From UBA7446 sp049596455 (GTDB taxonomy: Bacteria; Bacteroidota; Bacteroidia; Flavobacteriales; Flavobacteriaceae), in assembly GCA_049596455.1 (NCBI GenBank), contig JBMYLP010000001.1, positions 62,001 to 126,000 on the forward strand: a stretch of DNA of 64,000 nucleotides, in the 5' to 3' direction. How positions within the stretch are numbered: position 1 is the first letter of the stretch; each line of letters begins with the position of its first letter. The notes under the pieces were generated by a model. It was given only the letters and a program-made list of their open reading frames with translations. It did not search any database and had not been told where the DNA came from. Made by a program: the position numbers and the translations under genes. Below are positions 9,107 through 18,873 of the stretch, piece by piece.

Positions 9107-10194
9107 CGTACTTTCTTTAGCTTTCGCTCAATGCGCTTTTGTTTTTTGTCAAGTTTGCGTAGCCCTTTGTTGGTGCGTTTTTCTGCTTTTCGGGCTGCGT
9201 TTTCTTCTTTAAATAATTTTTTTCGCTCTTTACGACTTTGCTTTACTTCTTTTAAATCTTGCGGTTGCCCATTCCATATGTTATGCTTATCTAATCGATA
9301 CGAAACGCCAATACCTGCGCTGAGCAGTTTTGGGGTTGTTTTTACGCTGTGTTGTAAGGCAATATCCAGTTGAAGGTCGTCTGATAGTAAATAAGCTACT
9401 CCAGCTCCTAGGGTTACATCTCGGTAAAGTGGACTATCGTCTATCTGATATTCTCCATAAAAAGACAACTTGTCGCGTGTGCTATACGTAAGTGTTCCAA
9501 TCAGTTTTTTCTGTTGGATGTTAGCGGTAATGTAGCGCATTCCAATATTATGCACCAATACAAGCCCTGGTTTTAAATGTTGCTGTAAAATAATCATCCC
9601 AGTTACCGAAACAGTAGGTTCTTCAATAGGGCGATAGTCGAAATTAAACAACGGATAAAAGGGCTCTTGATACGGATAAATGCCACCTGTAGCAAATTGT
9701 GTAGCTGCATAAACTGAAACGGCAGGAATCAAATCGCGCCATCGCACACGGTTGTTTGCGTGGTAGCTGTACAGATTGGGTTTGTACTTTTCTGTATTTC
9801 GAAAGGGGTCATAAACCAAATACTTTGCACCTACTGAAAAATCACGCAGCCCTTTTCGGTCAACGGTTATCTTACCAAGCGCATTCTGATAGCTGAGCTC
9901 ATCTAACTGATAATCCATTGTGCCCACAACCTCTAATTGCTCTTTAAATAAGCCAACACGAAGCTGCATTCGTGTTCCAAGCCCAATAAAAGAGGCATTT
10001 TGGAATGTATTAAAATCGCCATGGCGAAACGAAATTCCTTGTTCCCACTGATACACATTTTTACCAACGCTAAACGCTCCCATAGACTGACTGGGTCTGT
10101 TACTGTTAATGACTTCGGTGTACTGTGCTTTGACAACACTTAACATTAATATGCTAAGCAGTACACCCAAAATATGCGGGAAAGACTTGTGCAT
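9103..10194 (-). CDS. Outer-membrane beta-barrel protein with basic C-terminal tail
   Basis: A 363-residue exported protein. The signal peptide is MHKSFPHILGVLLSILMLSVVKAQ; ATG 10194 is chosen because it opens this signal. The body alternates amphipathic strands (VYQWEQGISFRHG, MQLRVGLFKEQLEVVGTMDYQL, GMRYITANIQ, LSFYGEYQIDDSPLYRDVTLGAGVAYLL, LSAGIGVSYRL), as in the transporter / MetA-pathway-like OMP family (PF13557 type). The oddity is a tail of about 50 residues after the last strand, almost all Lys, Arg and Glu (KQSRKERKKLFKEE..KLKKVR), predicted helical. The -7 box TATCTTTG ends 3 nt before the ATG. It is the first gene of the operon with GNAT and mnmE. Confidence 0.85.
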   Translation of the reverse strand: MHKSFPHILGVLLSILMLSVVKAQYTEVINSNRPSQSMGAFSVGKNVYQWEQGISFRHGDFNTFQNASFIGLGTRMQLRVGLFKEQLEVVGTMDYQLDELSYQNALGKITVDRKGLRDFSVGAKYLVYDPFRNTEKYKPNLYSYHANNRVRWRDLIPAVSVYAATQFATGGIYPYQEPFYPLFNFDYRPIEEPTVSVTGMIILQQHLKPGLVLVHNIGMRYITANIQQKKLIGTLTYSTRDKLSFYGEYQIDDSPLYRDVTLGAGVAYLLSDDLQLDIALQHSVKTTPKLLSAGIGVSYRLDKHNIWNGQPQDLKEVKQSRKERKKLFKEENAARKAEKRTNKGLRKLDKKQKRIERKLKKVR

Positions 10195-10197
10195 AGT

Positions 10198-10205
10198 CAA
10201 AGATA
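10198..10205 (-). promoter_or_regulatory. Bacteroidota -7 box TATCTTTG of the beta-barrel operon
   Basis: A perfect match to TAnnTTTG on the reverse strand, 3 nt before the ATG at 10194. With the usual start of transcription a few bases downstream of the box, the mRNA would have essentially no leader. I see no clear -33 TTG at the right spacing. Confidence 0.6.
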
Positions 10206-10242
10206 CATCAATTATAATTTCTGTTGGTTGCAGATAGTGTTG

Positions 10243-10250
10243 TATTTTTG
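10243..10250 (+). promoter_or_regulatory. Bacteroidota -7 box TATTTTTG of the yfhO operon
   Basis: A perfect TAnnTTTG match, 4 nt before the ATG at 10255. A TTG at 10224-10226 lies 16 nt upstream and could be the -33 element. It suggests leaderless or near-leaderless transcription of the glycan operon, mirrored by the divergent box at 10198-10205. Confidence 0.6.
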
Positions 10251-10254
10251 GGAG

Positions 10255-12645
10255 ATGATGCAACATTTTAAGCTCCGTTTTTTGCTGCCTCACGTTTTGG
10301 TGACGCTATTTTTTGCTGCAATTTCGTTAATGTATTTCTACCCTGTCCTCTCAGGAAAAGCATTGGTGCAATCTGATATTGTACAGTTTAAGGGAATGCA
10401 ACGTCAAGTGTTGGAACACCGTGCTGCATTTGATGAAGAACCCTATTGGATAGACAACGCCTTTGTGGGAATGCCTACCTATCAAATCACACCACGCTAT
10501 CCGTTTGATGTGCTGCGCTATATGGATACTGCTATTCGGTTTTTGCCAAGGCCTGCCGATATGCTTTTTTTGTATTTGTTCTTTTTCTACTTGTTTGCAC
10601 AAAGTCGGCGATTCTCGATTCCTATATCTGTTTTAGGGTCGTTGGCGTATGGATTTTCATCGTATTACATTATAATTTTGATGGTGGGACACAATACCAA
10701 AGCCATGGCTTTGGCGTATGCGCCACTTATTTTTTTAGGATTATTTCAACTTCTTATAGATAAAAAGAAAATCGGATTTGTTTGGCTTACGCTTGGCTTG
10801 GCATTGCAGCTCCATGCCAATCACCTCCAAATGACCTACTACACGCTAATAATGGTAGCCATTTGGGTATTGCTTTGGGGCATCTGGACGTGGCGCAAAG
10901 AAGGAATTCAGTTGCTATTTAAGCCTATAGGAACATTGATTTTAGGAGGTATTATCGCACTTTTGCTCAATGCGCAAGGGGTTTTAGCCACATTGGAATA
11001 CACCCAATTTAGCACCCGTAGCCCAAGTGAACTAACCATCAAGCCTGATGGAACACCTAAAGAATCTTCGGCAGGCTTATCGTTTGACTACATTACAGAA
11101 TACAGTTACGGTATTTTAGAAACGTTGACGTTTTTTGCGCCCAATGTGGTGGGGGGTAGCTCAAGTGCAAGTTTTCCTATTAATAGCGAATTTGTACAAT
11201 TTCTACGCACCCTTGATGCCGAAACGGCAAATACCATTTTCAGGTATGCCCGTCCGTATTGGGGTGACCAGCCCATAGTTGCTGCACCAGTTTATTTGGG
11301 TATTGTGATACTGTTTTTTGCCTTGCTTGGAATCATCATAGCAAATCGGAATACCCGTACGGTTTTACTTGTCATTGTGGGCGTTTCTTTGTTGTTTTCC
11401 TGGGGTAAAAACCTGCCAGAACTAGCACAATTTTTTATTGACTATTTACCACTTTATGATAAGTTTAGGGCGGTTAGCTCGGCGCAAATCATGATAATGC
11501 TTTGTACGCCATATGCTGCCATGCTTGGGGTACAGTTTTTAATAAAAGACAATGTCGTGACTCGGCAAAAATTACTCAAATGCTATTACGTACTTTCTGT
11601 TTTTGTGTTTTTGATTTTGCTCTTGATAGCAGGGTCAAAAGGCTTCTTTTCCTTTACTTCAGTCTATGAACCATTTGCCCAATACCCAGAGGTGATGAAC
11701 CCACTTAAAAAAGCACGTGCAAACCTGTTGGTTCAAGACATTTGGCAGTTGCTGATCTTTGTTTGTTTGATTATTGTTTTTACGATACTCTTTTGGAAAA
11801 AGAAAATTTCTTCTGTCGTTTTTGTGGTGCTTATAACTGTGTTGGCGCTAACAGATTTATGGAAGCAAAACCGCACCTATTTCGAAGAGAATAAGTTTGT
11901 TTCTGCCTTCCGTCATAAACAGGCTTTTGTTGCCACACCGCAAGACAAAGAAATTATAAAAGACACCTCTCGCTATCGTGTATTTGAACCCCAATTAGGA
12001 ACTTCAAACGCCCGAACGGCGTATTTTCATCGTGCTATTGGTGGATATCACGGCGCAAAACCCGCTGCCTTGCAAGAAGTGTACGATTTTTATTTACAGC
12101 AAGAGGACAGCACCGTATTGGATATGTTAAACGTAAAATATGTGTTGGATAATGCGCTTGAAAATGGCTATAGCCTTCGTGCTTCTGCTTTGGGTCCTGC
12201 ATGGTTAGTAAACGAAGTTGTTTCGGTGGGTTCTGCTAACGAAGAACTATTAGCATTAGGCAACATCAATCCAAAGAATCAAGCATTATCTCAAGAGTTA
12301 AATAACACGATCTATAAACCTTCTTCGTTGGATACTATCGTACTTACAGAACAGCGTAACAATCTGTTGCGGTACAATGTAAATGTAGAACATCAACGAC
12401 TTGCAGTTTTTTCCGAAATGCACTACCCAAAAGGATGGCAAGCCTACTTAAACGATATTCAAATTGATCATTATAAAGTAAATTATCTCCTTCGAGGGGT
12501 GATTGTTCCACCGGGATCTCACGAACTTGTTTTTAAATTTCAGCCTGATTTAATTCGGCGCGGTACACTTTTTATGGCTTCTGGTTGGGTGATTTTTATC
12601 CTAACGATTGGTTTGTTCATTCGAAAATCTAAAGTCATTGGGTAA
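10255..12645 (+). CDS. YfhO-family multi-pass membrane protein
   Basis: A 796-residue member of the YfhO family of GT-C-fold-like membrane proteins, often linked to glycosylation of surface polymers. The N-terminus reads MMQHFKLRFLLPHVLVTLFFAAISLMYFYPVLSG, followed by the diagnostic SDIVQFKGMQRQ. About a dozen hydrophobic segments follow, then a C-terminal periplasmic domain (SRYRVFEPQLGTSNARTAYFHRAIGGYHGAKP, NVKYVLDN, YPKGWQAYLND) and a final transmembrane helix. I take ATG 10255 (or 10258) because homologues begin about there; the frame is open further upstream. It is the first gene of an operon with a glycosyltransferase and a flippase. Confidence 0.92.
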   Translation: MMQHFKLRFLLPHVLVTLFFAAISLMYFYPVLSGKALVQSDIVQFKGMQRQVLEHRAAFDEEPYWIDNAFVGMPTYQITPRYPFDVLRYMDTAIRFLPRPADMLFLYLFFFYLFAQSRRFSIPISVLGSLAYGFSSYYIIILMVGHNTKAMALAYAPLIFLGLFQLLIDKKKIGFVWLTLGLALQLHANHLQMTYYTLIMVAIWVLLWGIWTWRKEGIQLLFKPIGTLILGGIIALLLNAQGVLATLEYTQFSTRSPSELTIKPDGTPKESSAGLSFDYITEYSYGILETLTFFAPNVVGGSSSASFPINSEFVQFLRTLDAETANTIFRYARPYWGDQPIVAAPVYLGIVILFFALLGIIIANRNTRTVLLVIVGVSLLFSWGKNLPELAQFFIDYLPLYDKFRAVSSAQIMIMLCTPYAAMLGVQFLIKDNVVTRQKLLKCYYVLSVFVFLILLLIAGSKGFFSFTSVYEPFAQYPEVMNPLKKARANLLVQDIWQLLIFVCLIIVFTILFWKKKISSVVFVVLITVLALTDLWKQNRTYFEENKFVSAFRHKQAFVATPQDKEIIKDTSRYRVFEPQLGTSNARTAYFHRAIGGYHGAKPAALQEVYDFYLQQEDSTVLDMLNVKYVLDNALENGYSLRASALGPAWLVNEVVSVGSANEELLALGNINPKNQALSQELNNTIYKPSSLDTIVLTEQRNNLLRYNVNVEHQRLAVFSEMHYPKGWQAYLNDIQIDHYKVNYLLRGVIVPPGSHELVFKFQPDLIRRGTLFMASGWVIFILTIGLFIRKSKVIG

Positions 12646-13885
12646 ATCCAAACACATTGCGTTGGTTGTATATTATTGGCCGCCGTCGGGGGGGTCTGGG
12701 GTTCAGCGTTGGCTTTTCCTTGCCAATTATTTTGCCAAAAATGGTTTGAAAGTTAGTGTATTCACACCCAAAAATCCGCGTGTAGCAGAAACGGACAATT
12801 CGTTGATTGAAAAAATACACAAAAACATTAACATTATTTATGTTAACGGATGGGAGCCACTTCAAAACAGTAAAAAGGCTATAGGCGAAAATATTGGACA
12901 AGAAAATGGATTAAAAAGCAAGTTTATACGGTATGTACGCGCCAATTTTTTTATTCCTGACGCACGTATTTTTTGGGCAAAAGCAGCAACTCAGTCTTTT
13001 TTAAAAGCGCATACAAAAACCCCTTTTGATATGCTTGTTACATCTGGTCCACCACATTCATTACATTTGGTTGGGCTCGATGCAAAAAGAAAACACAGCA
13101 TTCCGTGGATTGCCGATTTTCGAGATCCTTGGGTGGGCTTTTTTCAAAACGAAAGTTTGCCCATGGCTAAAGGCGCAAAGTGCAAACACGAACAGTTGCA
13201 AGCGCGTGTTTTGAAATCTGCGGATAGGGTAGTAGTTACTGCTCCTTCGTTGGCAAAGGAGTTTTCACGTCTCAATAAAAACACCCATGTATTTACCAAC
13301 GGCTACGAAAAATTACTTTCCAAACCAAAGCAACTCTCAAAGGCATTAGTTTATGCGGGAAGTTTGAAGGCACAACAGAACCCAAGAAATTTATGGCATG
13401 CTATTTTTGAGTTGGTGCAAGAAAATGAAGTTTTTGCAAGACAGTTTTCGCTTGAAATTTATGGGAAAGTTGCCGATGTCGTTAGGCGAGAGGTAGAAGC
13501 TTTAGGAATTGACAAATGGGTTAAGTTTTTTGGATATCAATCTAAAGCAACTTTGGACGCGTGTTTGCCAAGCGCAAATGCCTTATTGTTGTTAGGAATT
13601 GATATGCCAAATACTAACAACGTCATCCATGGAAAACTCTTTGAATACATGGCAGCACAGCGTCCGATTTTGGGAATTGGACCGCAGCCCAACGATATGG
13701 AAGCGATATTTAAGGCGCATCAATTGGGTACATACATTTCTTTTGATGATTATGACCTTATTAAATCAACACTTTTAGATTGGTTTACTTATGACAAAAC
13801 CCCTTTTAAAAGCAGGCAATTAGAGCAATTTCAACGCAATGCGATTGCTAAAGAATATTTAGCCTTAATTTTGGAGTGCTTATGA
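12638..13885 (+). CDS. Glycosyltransferase family 4-type
   Basis: A 415-residue GT-B glycosyltransferase. The N-terminal domain has the nucleotide-fold start HIALVVYYWPPSGGSGVQRWLFLANYF and LVTSGPPHSLHLVGL; the C-terminal domain has the acceptor-to-donor hinge LVYAGSLKAQQNPRNLWHAI, VKFFGYQ and a donor-site GKLFEYMAAQRPILGIG in which the Glu of the EX7E-like motif is visible (LFEYMA). There is no ATG: I choose TTG 12638 (MGKSKHIALVV), which overlaps the yfhO stop by 8 nt; TTG 12608 is a longer option. It probably acts on the lipid-linked glycan exported by the next gene. Confidence 0.9.
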   Translation: MGKSKHIALVVYYWPPSGGSGVQRWLFLANYFAKNGLKVSVFTPKNPRVAETDNSLIEKIHKNINIIYVNGWEPLQNSKKAIGENIGQENGLKSKFIRYVRANFFIPDARIFWAKAATQSFLKAHTKTPFDMLVTSGPPHSLHLVGLDAKRKHSIPWIADFRDPWVGFFQNESLPMAKGAKCKHEQLQARVLKSADRVVVTAPSLAKEFSRLNKNTHVFTNGYEKLLSKPKQLSKALVYAGSLKAQQNPRNLWHAIFELVQENEVFARQFSLEIYGKVADVVRREVEALGIDKWVKFFGYQSKATLDACLPSANALLLLGIDMPNTNNVIHGKLFEYMAAQRPILGIGPQPNDMEAIFKAHQLGTYISFDDYDLIKSTLLDWFTYDKTPFKSRQLEQFQRNAIAKEYLALILECL

Positions 13886-15342
13886 ACATGCTCACGTCAC
13901 AATCGACAAAAAACTTAGCAAGTATTATGCTGGGTTTTGGCGTAGGCGCCATCAATACATTGGTGTTGTACCCCTATTTTTTTGGTGCCGAAAAGCAGGG
14001 ATTAGTGGTTTTTTTGCTTTCTGTTTCAAATTTGCTAATGCCGCTGATCGGATTTGGTGTGGCGCAAACCATTATTAAGTTTCACAGCAGTTATGCCGAA
14101 GACGAAAAGCAAGGATTTTTATCATACATAGTGCTTTTGCCCTTGTTGGTGGCATTGCCTTTAGGGTTTATTGCTATCTTTTTTCACGATGCTGTAGCTG
14201 CATTACTCTCCGTTGAAAATCCCATTATTGCTACCTACACGTGGGTGATTTTTGCAGTTGCCTTTGCAACCGCCTATTTTGAGGTGTTTTACTCGTGGGC
14301 GAGAGTGCATTTTAAATCTGTTTTAGGCAACACACTTAAAGAAATTTATCCTCGAGTGAGTATTTTAATTTTACTCTTACTCTATGCAGCAAATGTGATA
14401 GACTTAGACGCATTTTTTGTGCTTCTAGTGGGACTCTACTATTTGCGTTTATTGCTGATGGTAAGCATTGCTTTCCGCATTCAACCACCAAAATTCACAT
14501 GGCAAAAGCCAACAAATTTAAACGAATTGCTACGCTATAGTTTATATCTGGTTTTAGCGGCTTCTGCGGGTAGTTTGATTATTGATATTGATAAGACCAT
14601 GATATCTCAATACTTACATATTAGTAATACGGGGTTTTATTCTGTCGCCATTTACACTGCTGCCCTCATTGAAATTCCTGGACGTGCGTTGTTTCAGATT
14701 TTAAACCCTATGGTGGCAAAAGCCATAAATGAAAACAACACCAAACAACTTGCAAAACTCTACAAAGACAGCTCTGTAAATCTGTTGCTTTTGGCAGGCT
14801 GGTTTTTTCTGTTGGTCAACGGAAATATTGAATCGCTTTTTGAGTTAATGGACGATAAAGGTTATGCAAATGCCATTTGGGTAGTGTTAATGATTTCATT
14901 CGCCAAACTAGTTTCCATGAGTTCAGGGGCTGCAAACACCATCCTGATTAACTCCAAAAAATACCAGACCGCATTGTTGCTGACCATATTTATGGCGGTT
15001 TTTGTGGTGATAGGAAATGCGGTATTTATTCCAAAATTTGGGATTAATGGCGCTGCAGCCACCACCTTAGTTCTTGTTGTGCTCTTTACCTTTTTGCGTA
15101 TGGCGTATGTATATGCGTATTTTGGAACGCAACCCTACAGCAAGCACACCCTTATCGCTTTTATTGTAATCGGAGTATTGTTTTGGGGGGTGTCAGTTGT
15201 GCATCTTAATTTACATCCAGTATGGGAAATTATACTTAAATCTACACTGATTACAGTTATTTATGCCTTAATGATTGTTGGGTTAAAATTGTCCCCAACG
15301 CTACAACAAATCCTTCAGAACCGATTTAAGCGTTTTTTCTAA
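13882..15342 (+). CDS. Oligosaccharide flippase (Wzx/MVF-type)
   Basis: A 486-residue polytopic protein of the polysaccharide-biosynthesis/MOP superfamily that flips lipid-linked glycans across the inner membrane. About 12-14 hydrophobic helices are visible, starting NLASIMLGFGVGAINTLVLYPYFFGAEKQGLVVFLLS and LMPLIGFGVAQTIIKF, typical of the first two helices of the family. The ATG at 13882 overlaps the glycosyltransferase stop as ATGA. The last 17 nt overlap the 3' end of uvrA on the other strand. With YfhO and the GT4 enzyme it forms a surface-glycan module. Confidence 0.92.
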   Translation: MNMLTSQSTKNLASIMLGFGVGAINTLVLYPYFFGAEKQGLVVFLLSVSNLLMPLIGFGVAQTIIKFHSSYAEDEKQGFLSYIVLLPLLVALPLGFIAIFFHDAVAALLSVENPIIATYTWVIFAVAFATAYFEVFYSWARVHFKSVLGNTLKEIYPRVSILILLLLYAANVIDLDAFFVLLVGLYYLRLLLMVSIAFRIQPPKFTWQKPTNLNELLRYSLYLVLAASAGSLIIDIDKTMISQYLHISNTGFYSVAIYTAALIEIPGRALFQILNPMVAKAINENNTKQLAKLYKDSSVNLLLLAGWFFLLVNGNIESLFELMDDKGYANAIWVVLMISFAKLVSMSSGAANTILINSKKYQTALLLTIFMAVFVVIGNAVFIPKFGINGAAATTLVLVVLFTFLRMAYVYAYFGTQPYSKHTLIAFIVIGVLFWGVSVVHLNLHPVWEIILKSTLITVIYALMIVGLKLSPTLQQILQNRFKRFF

Positions 15343-18088
15343 ACAGGTATTTATAAAGACTTGATTTTTCGTTAATGTTGACTTCTTCTGGAGTTCCTGT
15401 GGCAAGAATATTTCCGCCATTGGCTCCGCCTTCGGGTCCCAAATCGATGATATAATCCGCTTGCTCAATTAGCCCAATATTATGTTCTATAACAATAAGC
15501 GAATGCCCACGATCTATAAGTGCCCTAAACGAGCCCACGAGTTTGTTGATGTCATGCATATGAAGTCCTGTAGTAGGCTCATCAAACAGGAATAGTGTTT
15601 TGTTTTTTTGCGCACCTTTGAGTAAAAAGCTCGCTAGTTTTATGCGTTGCGCCTCACCTCCAGATAGGGTTGAGGACGATTGTCCAAGTGCAACATATCC
15701 CATACCAACATCTTGTAGCGGCTGCAGTTTGTCTGCGATTTTGGTTTGCTTGTGTAATTGAAAAAACGCAATGGCTTCGTCAATGCTCATGGTCAATAAG
15801 TCGTGAATGGATTTCCCTTCAAACCTAACTTCTAAAACTTCCTTTTTAAAGCGTTTTCCATCACACTCCTCACAAATCAAATCCACATCAGCCATAAATT
15901 GCATTTCAATTTTCACGGTTCCTTCGCCTTTGCAGTTGGGACAACGTCCACCGTCTACATTAAACGAAAAGTGTTTGGATTGAAATCCGCGCTGTTTTGA
16001 TAGGTTTTGTTGTGCATAGAGTTTTCGGATATCATCATATGCTTTGATGTATGTAACTGGGTTTGAACGTGATGATAGTCCAATTGGCTTTTGACTGATG
16101 TATTGAATGTCTTGAAAGCCATCCAAATCACCCTCTAATGCAGTAAATTCTCCGCATTTGTCTCCGTAAATATCTTTTTCTTTCTTTACAGCTGGCAGCA
16201 AGATATCTTTTACAAGCGTGCTTTTTCCACTTCCTGAAACGCCCGTAACCACCGTGAGCATATGCAGTGGAAATGCCACATCAATATTCTTAAGGTTGTG
16301 TTCTCTTGCCCCAACAATGCGCAGCTCATGTGATGCCTTTTTTCGTTTTTTGGGAAGCGGAATTTCAGCTTTTCCAGAGAGGTATTTCCCTGTCCATGTA
16401 TTTGCTTGTAGTAGTTTATCAAAACTGCCTTGTGCAACCACTTCACCACCAAAAACACCCGCATCGGGTCCTAAATCAATGATTTCATCGGCTGCGCGCA
16501 TAATATCATCATCATGTTCTACCACAATAACCGTGTTTCCCAAATCCCGTAATTTATGTAGTACTTCAATAAGCTTAGCGGTGTCTTTTGGGTGCAATCC
16601 AATACTGGGCTCGTCTAAAATATATAACGACCCCACCAGACTGCTTCCCAGGGAAGTAGCAAGATTTATGCGCTGTGACTCACCACCCGAAAGCGTACTT
16701 GCCCTACGATTAAGGGTTAAATACCCTAGCCCCACTTGATTGAGAAAATGAAGCCTGTCGTTAATTTCGACCAATAAACGACGTGCAATATGTTGTTGAT
16801 GTTCCGATAATTTTAATGATAACATCGTTTTTGTGAGGGCTGTGATTGGCATATCTACCAAATCAGAAAGAGTGTGAGTATCTACTCGAACATAAGATGC
16901 GGCTTCATTAAGGCGCTTTCCATTACAACAACTGCAGGTGGTTCTGCCTCTGTAGCGCGACAATAACACACGATTTTGAATTTTATAGTTTTTTGCCTCT
17001 AGCTTAGCAAAAAAATGATGGATGCCCTTTACGTGTTTGTTGCCTTCCCAAAGAATTTTTTTATGCGCATCGCTGAGCTCAAAATAGGGTTTATGCACAG
17101 GGAAATCAAATAAATACGCTTTGTCTATAAAAGCATTTTTGTAACGTTGTAAACGCTCCCCTTTCCATGGCGCAACTGCACCACCAAACACGGACAGATT
17201 TGTGTTTGGGATAACGAGTTGCTCGTCAACGCCAATCAGATCTCCGTAACCTTCACAGTTTTGACATGCACCAAGTGGGTTATTAAAGCTGAACATATGC
17301 TCATTTGGTGGCGTAAATATCATGCCGTCTAGCGCAAATCTGTTGGAGAATTCCTGTTGCGAATTAGTTGATAGGGCGTGAATGTGTAGCGTGCCGTTTC
17401 CTTCGTAAAATGCCGTTTCGATAGATTCTGCCACTCGATGAAAAAAATCCTCGTCGTGCTTTACCACAATGCGGTCAACAATAAGTGAAATATTGTCTTT
17501 TTTGGTTGGTGCTGCATCATCGATTCGCATCATGGTATTGTTTTTCCAAATGCGTGCATAGCCCTGCTGTTTATATACCTCCAGCGTTCCTTGCAGAGTT
17601 CGGTTTTTGGGTATGCTCAATGGGGCAAGCACCAAAAGTTTTGTGGCTTCTTCGAAGGATTTGATATGCGCCAAAACGTCTTTGGTGTCATCTTTTTTGA
17701 CTTCTTTTCCAGATATAGGTGAGTACGTTTTTCCAATACGGGCAAACAATAATTTGAGGTAGTCGTAAATTTCGGTGGTGGTTCCCACAGTAGAACGCGG
17801 ATTGTTACTGATGACTTTTTGCTCAATAGCAATTGCGGGGGCAATACCATTGATTTGTTCCACTTTGGGTTTGTTTAATCTTCCTAAAAATTGGCGCGCA
17901 TAGGACGATAGGCTTTCAACATAACGACGTTGTCCCTCGGCGTAAAGCGTATCAAAAGCCAAACTCGATTTACCAGAGCCAGACAAACCCGTGATAACCA
18001 CGAGCTTATTGCGAGGGATTTGCACATCCACGTTTTTGAGGTTGTGCATCTTTGCCCCTTTGATTTCAATAACTTTTTCTTTTTTCAA
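15326..18088 (-). CDS. uvrA: Excinuclease ABC subunit A
   Basis: The DNA-damage recognition ATPase of nucleotide-excision repair; 920 residues is a normal length. Two ABC modules are seen: Walker A GLSGSGKS near 34-41 with signature LSGGESQRINLA, and Walker A GVSGSGKS near 625 with signature LSGGEAQRIKLA; Q-loop and D-loop segments (ILDEPSIGLH, LFDEPTTGLH) follow. Zinc-module cysteines are present as CQNC, CSCC and CPNC...CEEC. The first codon is TTG at 18088: an in-frame TAA lies four codons upstream and there is no ATG, while the family N-terminus (VIEIKGAKMHNLKN) begins right after. Its 3' end overlaps the flippase gene by 17 nt. Confidence 0.98.
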   Translation of the reverse strand: MKKEKVIEIKGAKMHNLKNVDVQIPRNKLVVITGLSGSGKSSLAFDTLYAEGQRRYVESLSSYARQFLGRLNKPKVEQINGIAPAIAIEQKVISNNPRSTVGTTTEIYDYLKLLFARIGKTYSPISGKEVKKDDTKDVLAHIKSFEEATKLLVLAPLSIPKNRTLQGTLEVYKQQGYARIWKNNTMMRIDDAAPTKKDNISLIVDRIVVKHDEDFFHRVAESIETAFYEGNGTLHIHALSTNSQQEFSNRFALDGMIFTPPNEHMFSFNNPLGACQNCEGYGDLIGVDEQLVIPNTNLSVFGGAVAPWKGERLQRYKNAFIDKAYLFDFPVHKPYFELSDAHKKILWEGNKHVKGIHHFFAKLEAKNYKIQNRVLLSRYRGRTTCSCCNGKRLNEAASYVRVDTHTLSDLVDMPITALTKTMLSLKLSEHQQHIARRLLVEINDRLHFLNQVGLGYLTLNRRASTLSGGESQRINLATSLGSSLVGSLYILDEPSIGLHPKDTAKLIEVLHKLRDLGNTVIVVEHDDDIMRAADEIIDLGPDAGVFGGEVVAQGSFDKLLQANTWTGKYLSGKAEIPLPKKRKKASHELRIVGAREHNLKNIDVAFPLHMLTVVTGVSGSGKSTLVKDILLPAVKKEKDIYGDKCGEFTALEGDLDGFQDIQYISQKPIGLSSRSNPVTYIKAYDDIRKLYAQQNLSKQRGFQSKHFSFNVDGGRCPNCKGEGTVKIEMQFMADVDLICEECDGKRFKKEVLEVRFEGKSIHDLLTMSIDEAIAFFQLHKQTKIADKLQPLQDVGMGYVALGQSSSTLSGGEAQRIKLASFLLKGAQKNKTLFLFDEPTTGLHMHDINKLVGSFRALIDRGHSLIVIEHNIGLIEQADYIIDLGPEGGANGGNILATGTPEEVNINEKSSLYKYLFRKNA

Positions 18089-18254
18089 TGCAAATTAATC
18101 GAAGCATTAAAGATATTGATTCAGACGTATATAAACCTAAAAAGTGGCTTTATTTGTTCCGTATCGAATATGTTTTTATATTTGTATATATAATTATTGC
18201 CTATAGACTCATTTTTTACTCAACAAATTTCGTTAAAAACTAAACGAGTAAATT

Positions 18255-18836
18255 ATGGCTATGCTTCCAGATAACGTACTGATTCAACAGTATTTGAGTG
18301 GTAATAACGATGCGTTCGAGACGCTTCTTTCCAGATATAAACAACGTATTTTCAGTTTTATTTATTCCAAAATAAAGGACAGAGATTTAGCTGATGATAT
18401 TTTCCAAGAGACCTTTATTAAAGTCATTAAAACCTTAAAAAAGGGTACGTATAATGATGAAGGTCGTTTTTTGTCATGGGTGATGCGAATTGCGCATAAC
18501 CTTATTGTAGACCATTTTAGGCGCAAGCAACGAATGCCAATGTACGAATCTCACGATGCAGAAGTAGATGTATTTTATCGTGTTTCAGAACCTTCTCAAA
18601 ATATTGAGGACTTACTCATTGACTCTCAAATAAAAGAAGACCTAAACACATTGATGCTTGAACTTCCTGAAAATCAACTTGAAGTGCTGCGGATGCGCTT
18701 ATATCAGGATATGAGTTTTAAAGAGATTGCAGAACGTACAAATGTGAGTATTAATACCTCATTAGGAAGAATGCGTTATGGGCTTATTAATCTTAGAAAA
18801 TTGATTGATGAGCGAAATTTAACCATGACGCAATAA
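18255..18836 (+). CDS. Sigma-70 family RNA polymerase sigma factor (ECF-like)
   Basis: A 193-residue two-domain sigma factor. Region 2 is LIQQYLSGNNDAFETLLSRY...DLADDIFQETFIKVI...RFLSWVMRIAHNLIVDHFRR and region 4 is LPENQLEVLRMRLYQDMSFKEIAERTNVSINTSLGRMRYGL. There is no anti-sigma partner next to it; instead a 46-residue microprotein follows 37 nt downstream. No autoregulatory -33/-7 site could be recognised in the AT-rich 166-nt gap to uvrA. Its regulon cannot be predicted from the sequence. Confidence 0.93.
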   Translation: MAMLPDNVLIQQYLSGNNDAFETLLSRYKQRIFSFIYSKIKDRDLADDIFQETFIKVIKTLKKGTYNDEGRFLSWVMRIAHNLIVDHFRRKQRMPMYESHDAEVDVFYRVSEPSQNIEDLLIDSQIKEDLNTLMLELPENQLEVLRMRLYQDMSFKEIAERTNVSINTSLGRMRYGLINLRKLIDERNLTMTQ

Positions 18837-18873
18837 ATACATCACATTGGGCGTTATTACATTAAACAAATTA

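Noticed and set aside
16218..16739. A 173-codon plus-strand open frame
   Set aside because: It is antisense to uvrA, overlaps conserved ATPase motifs there, and has a Ser/Pro-rich random-looking composition.
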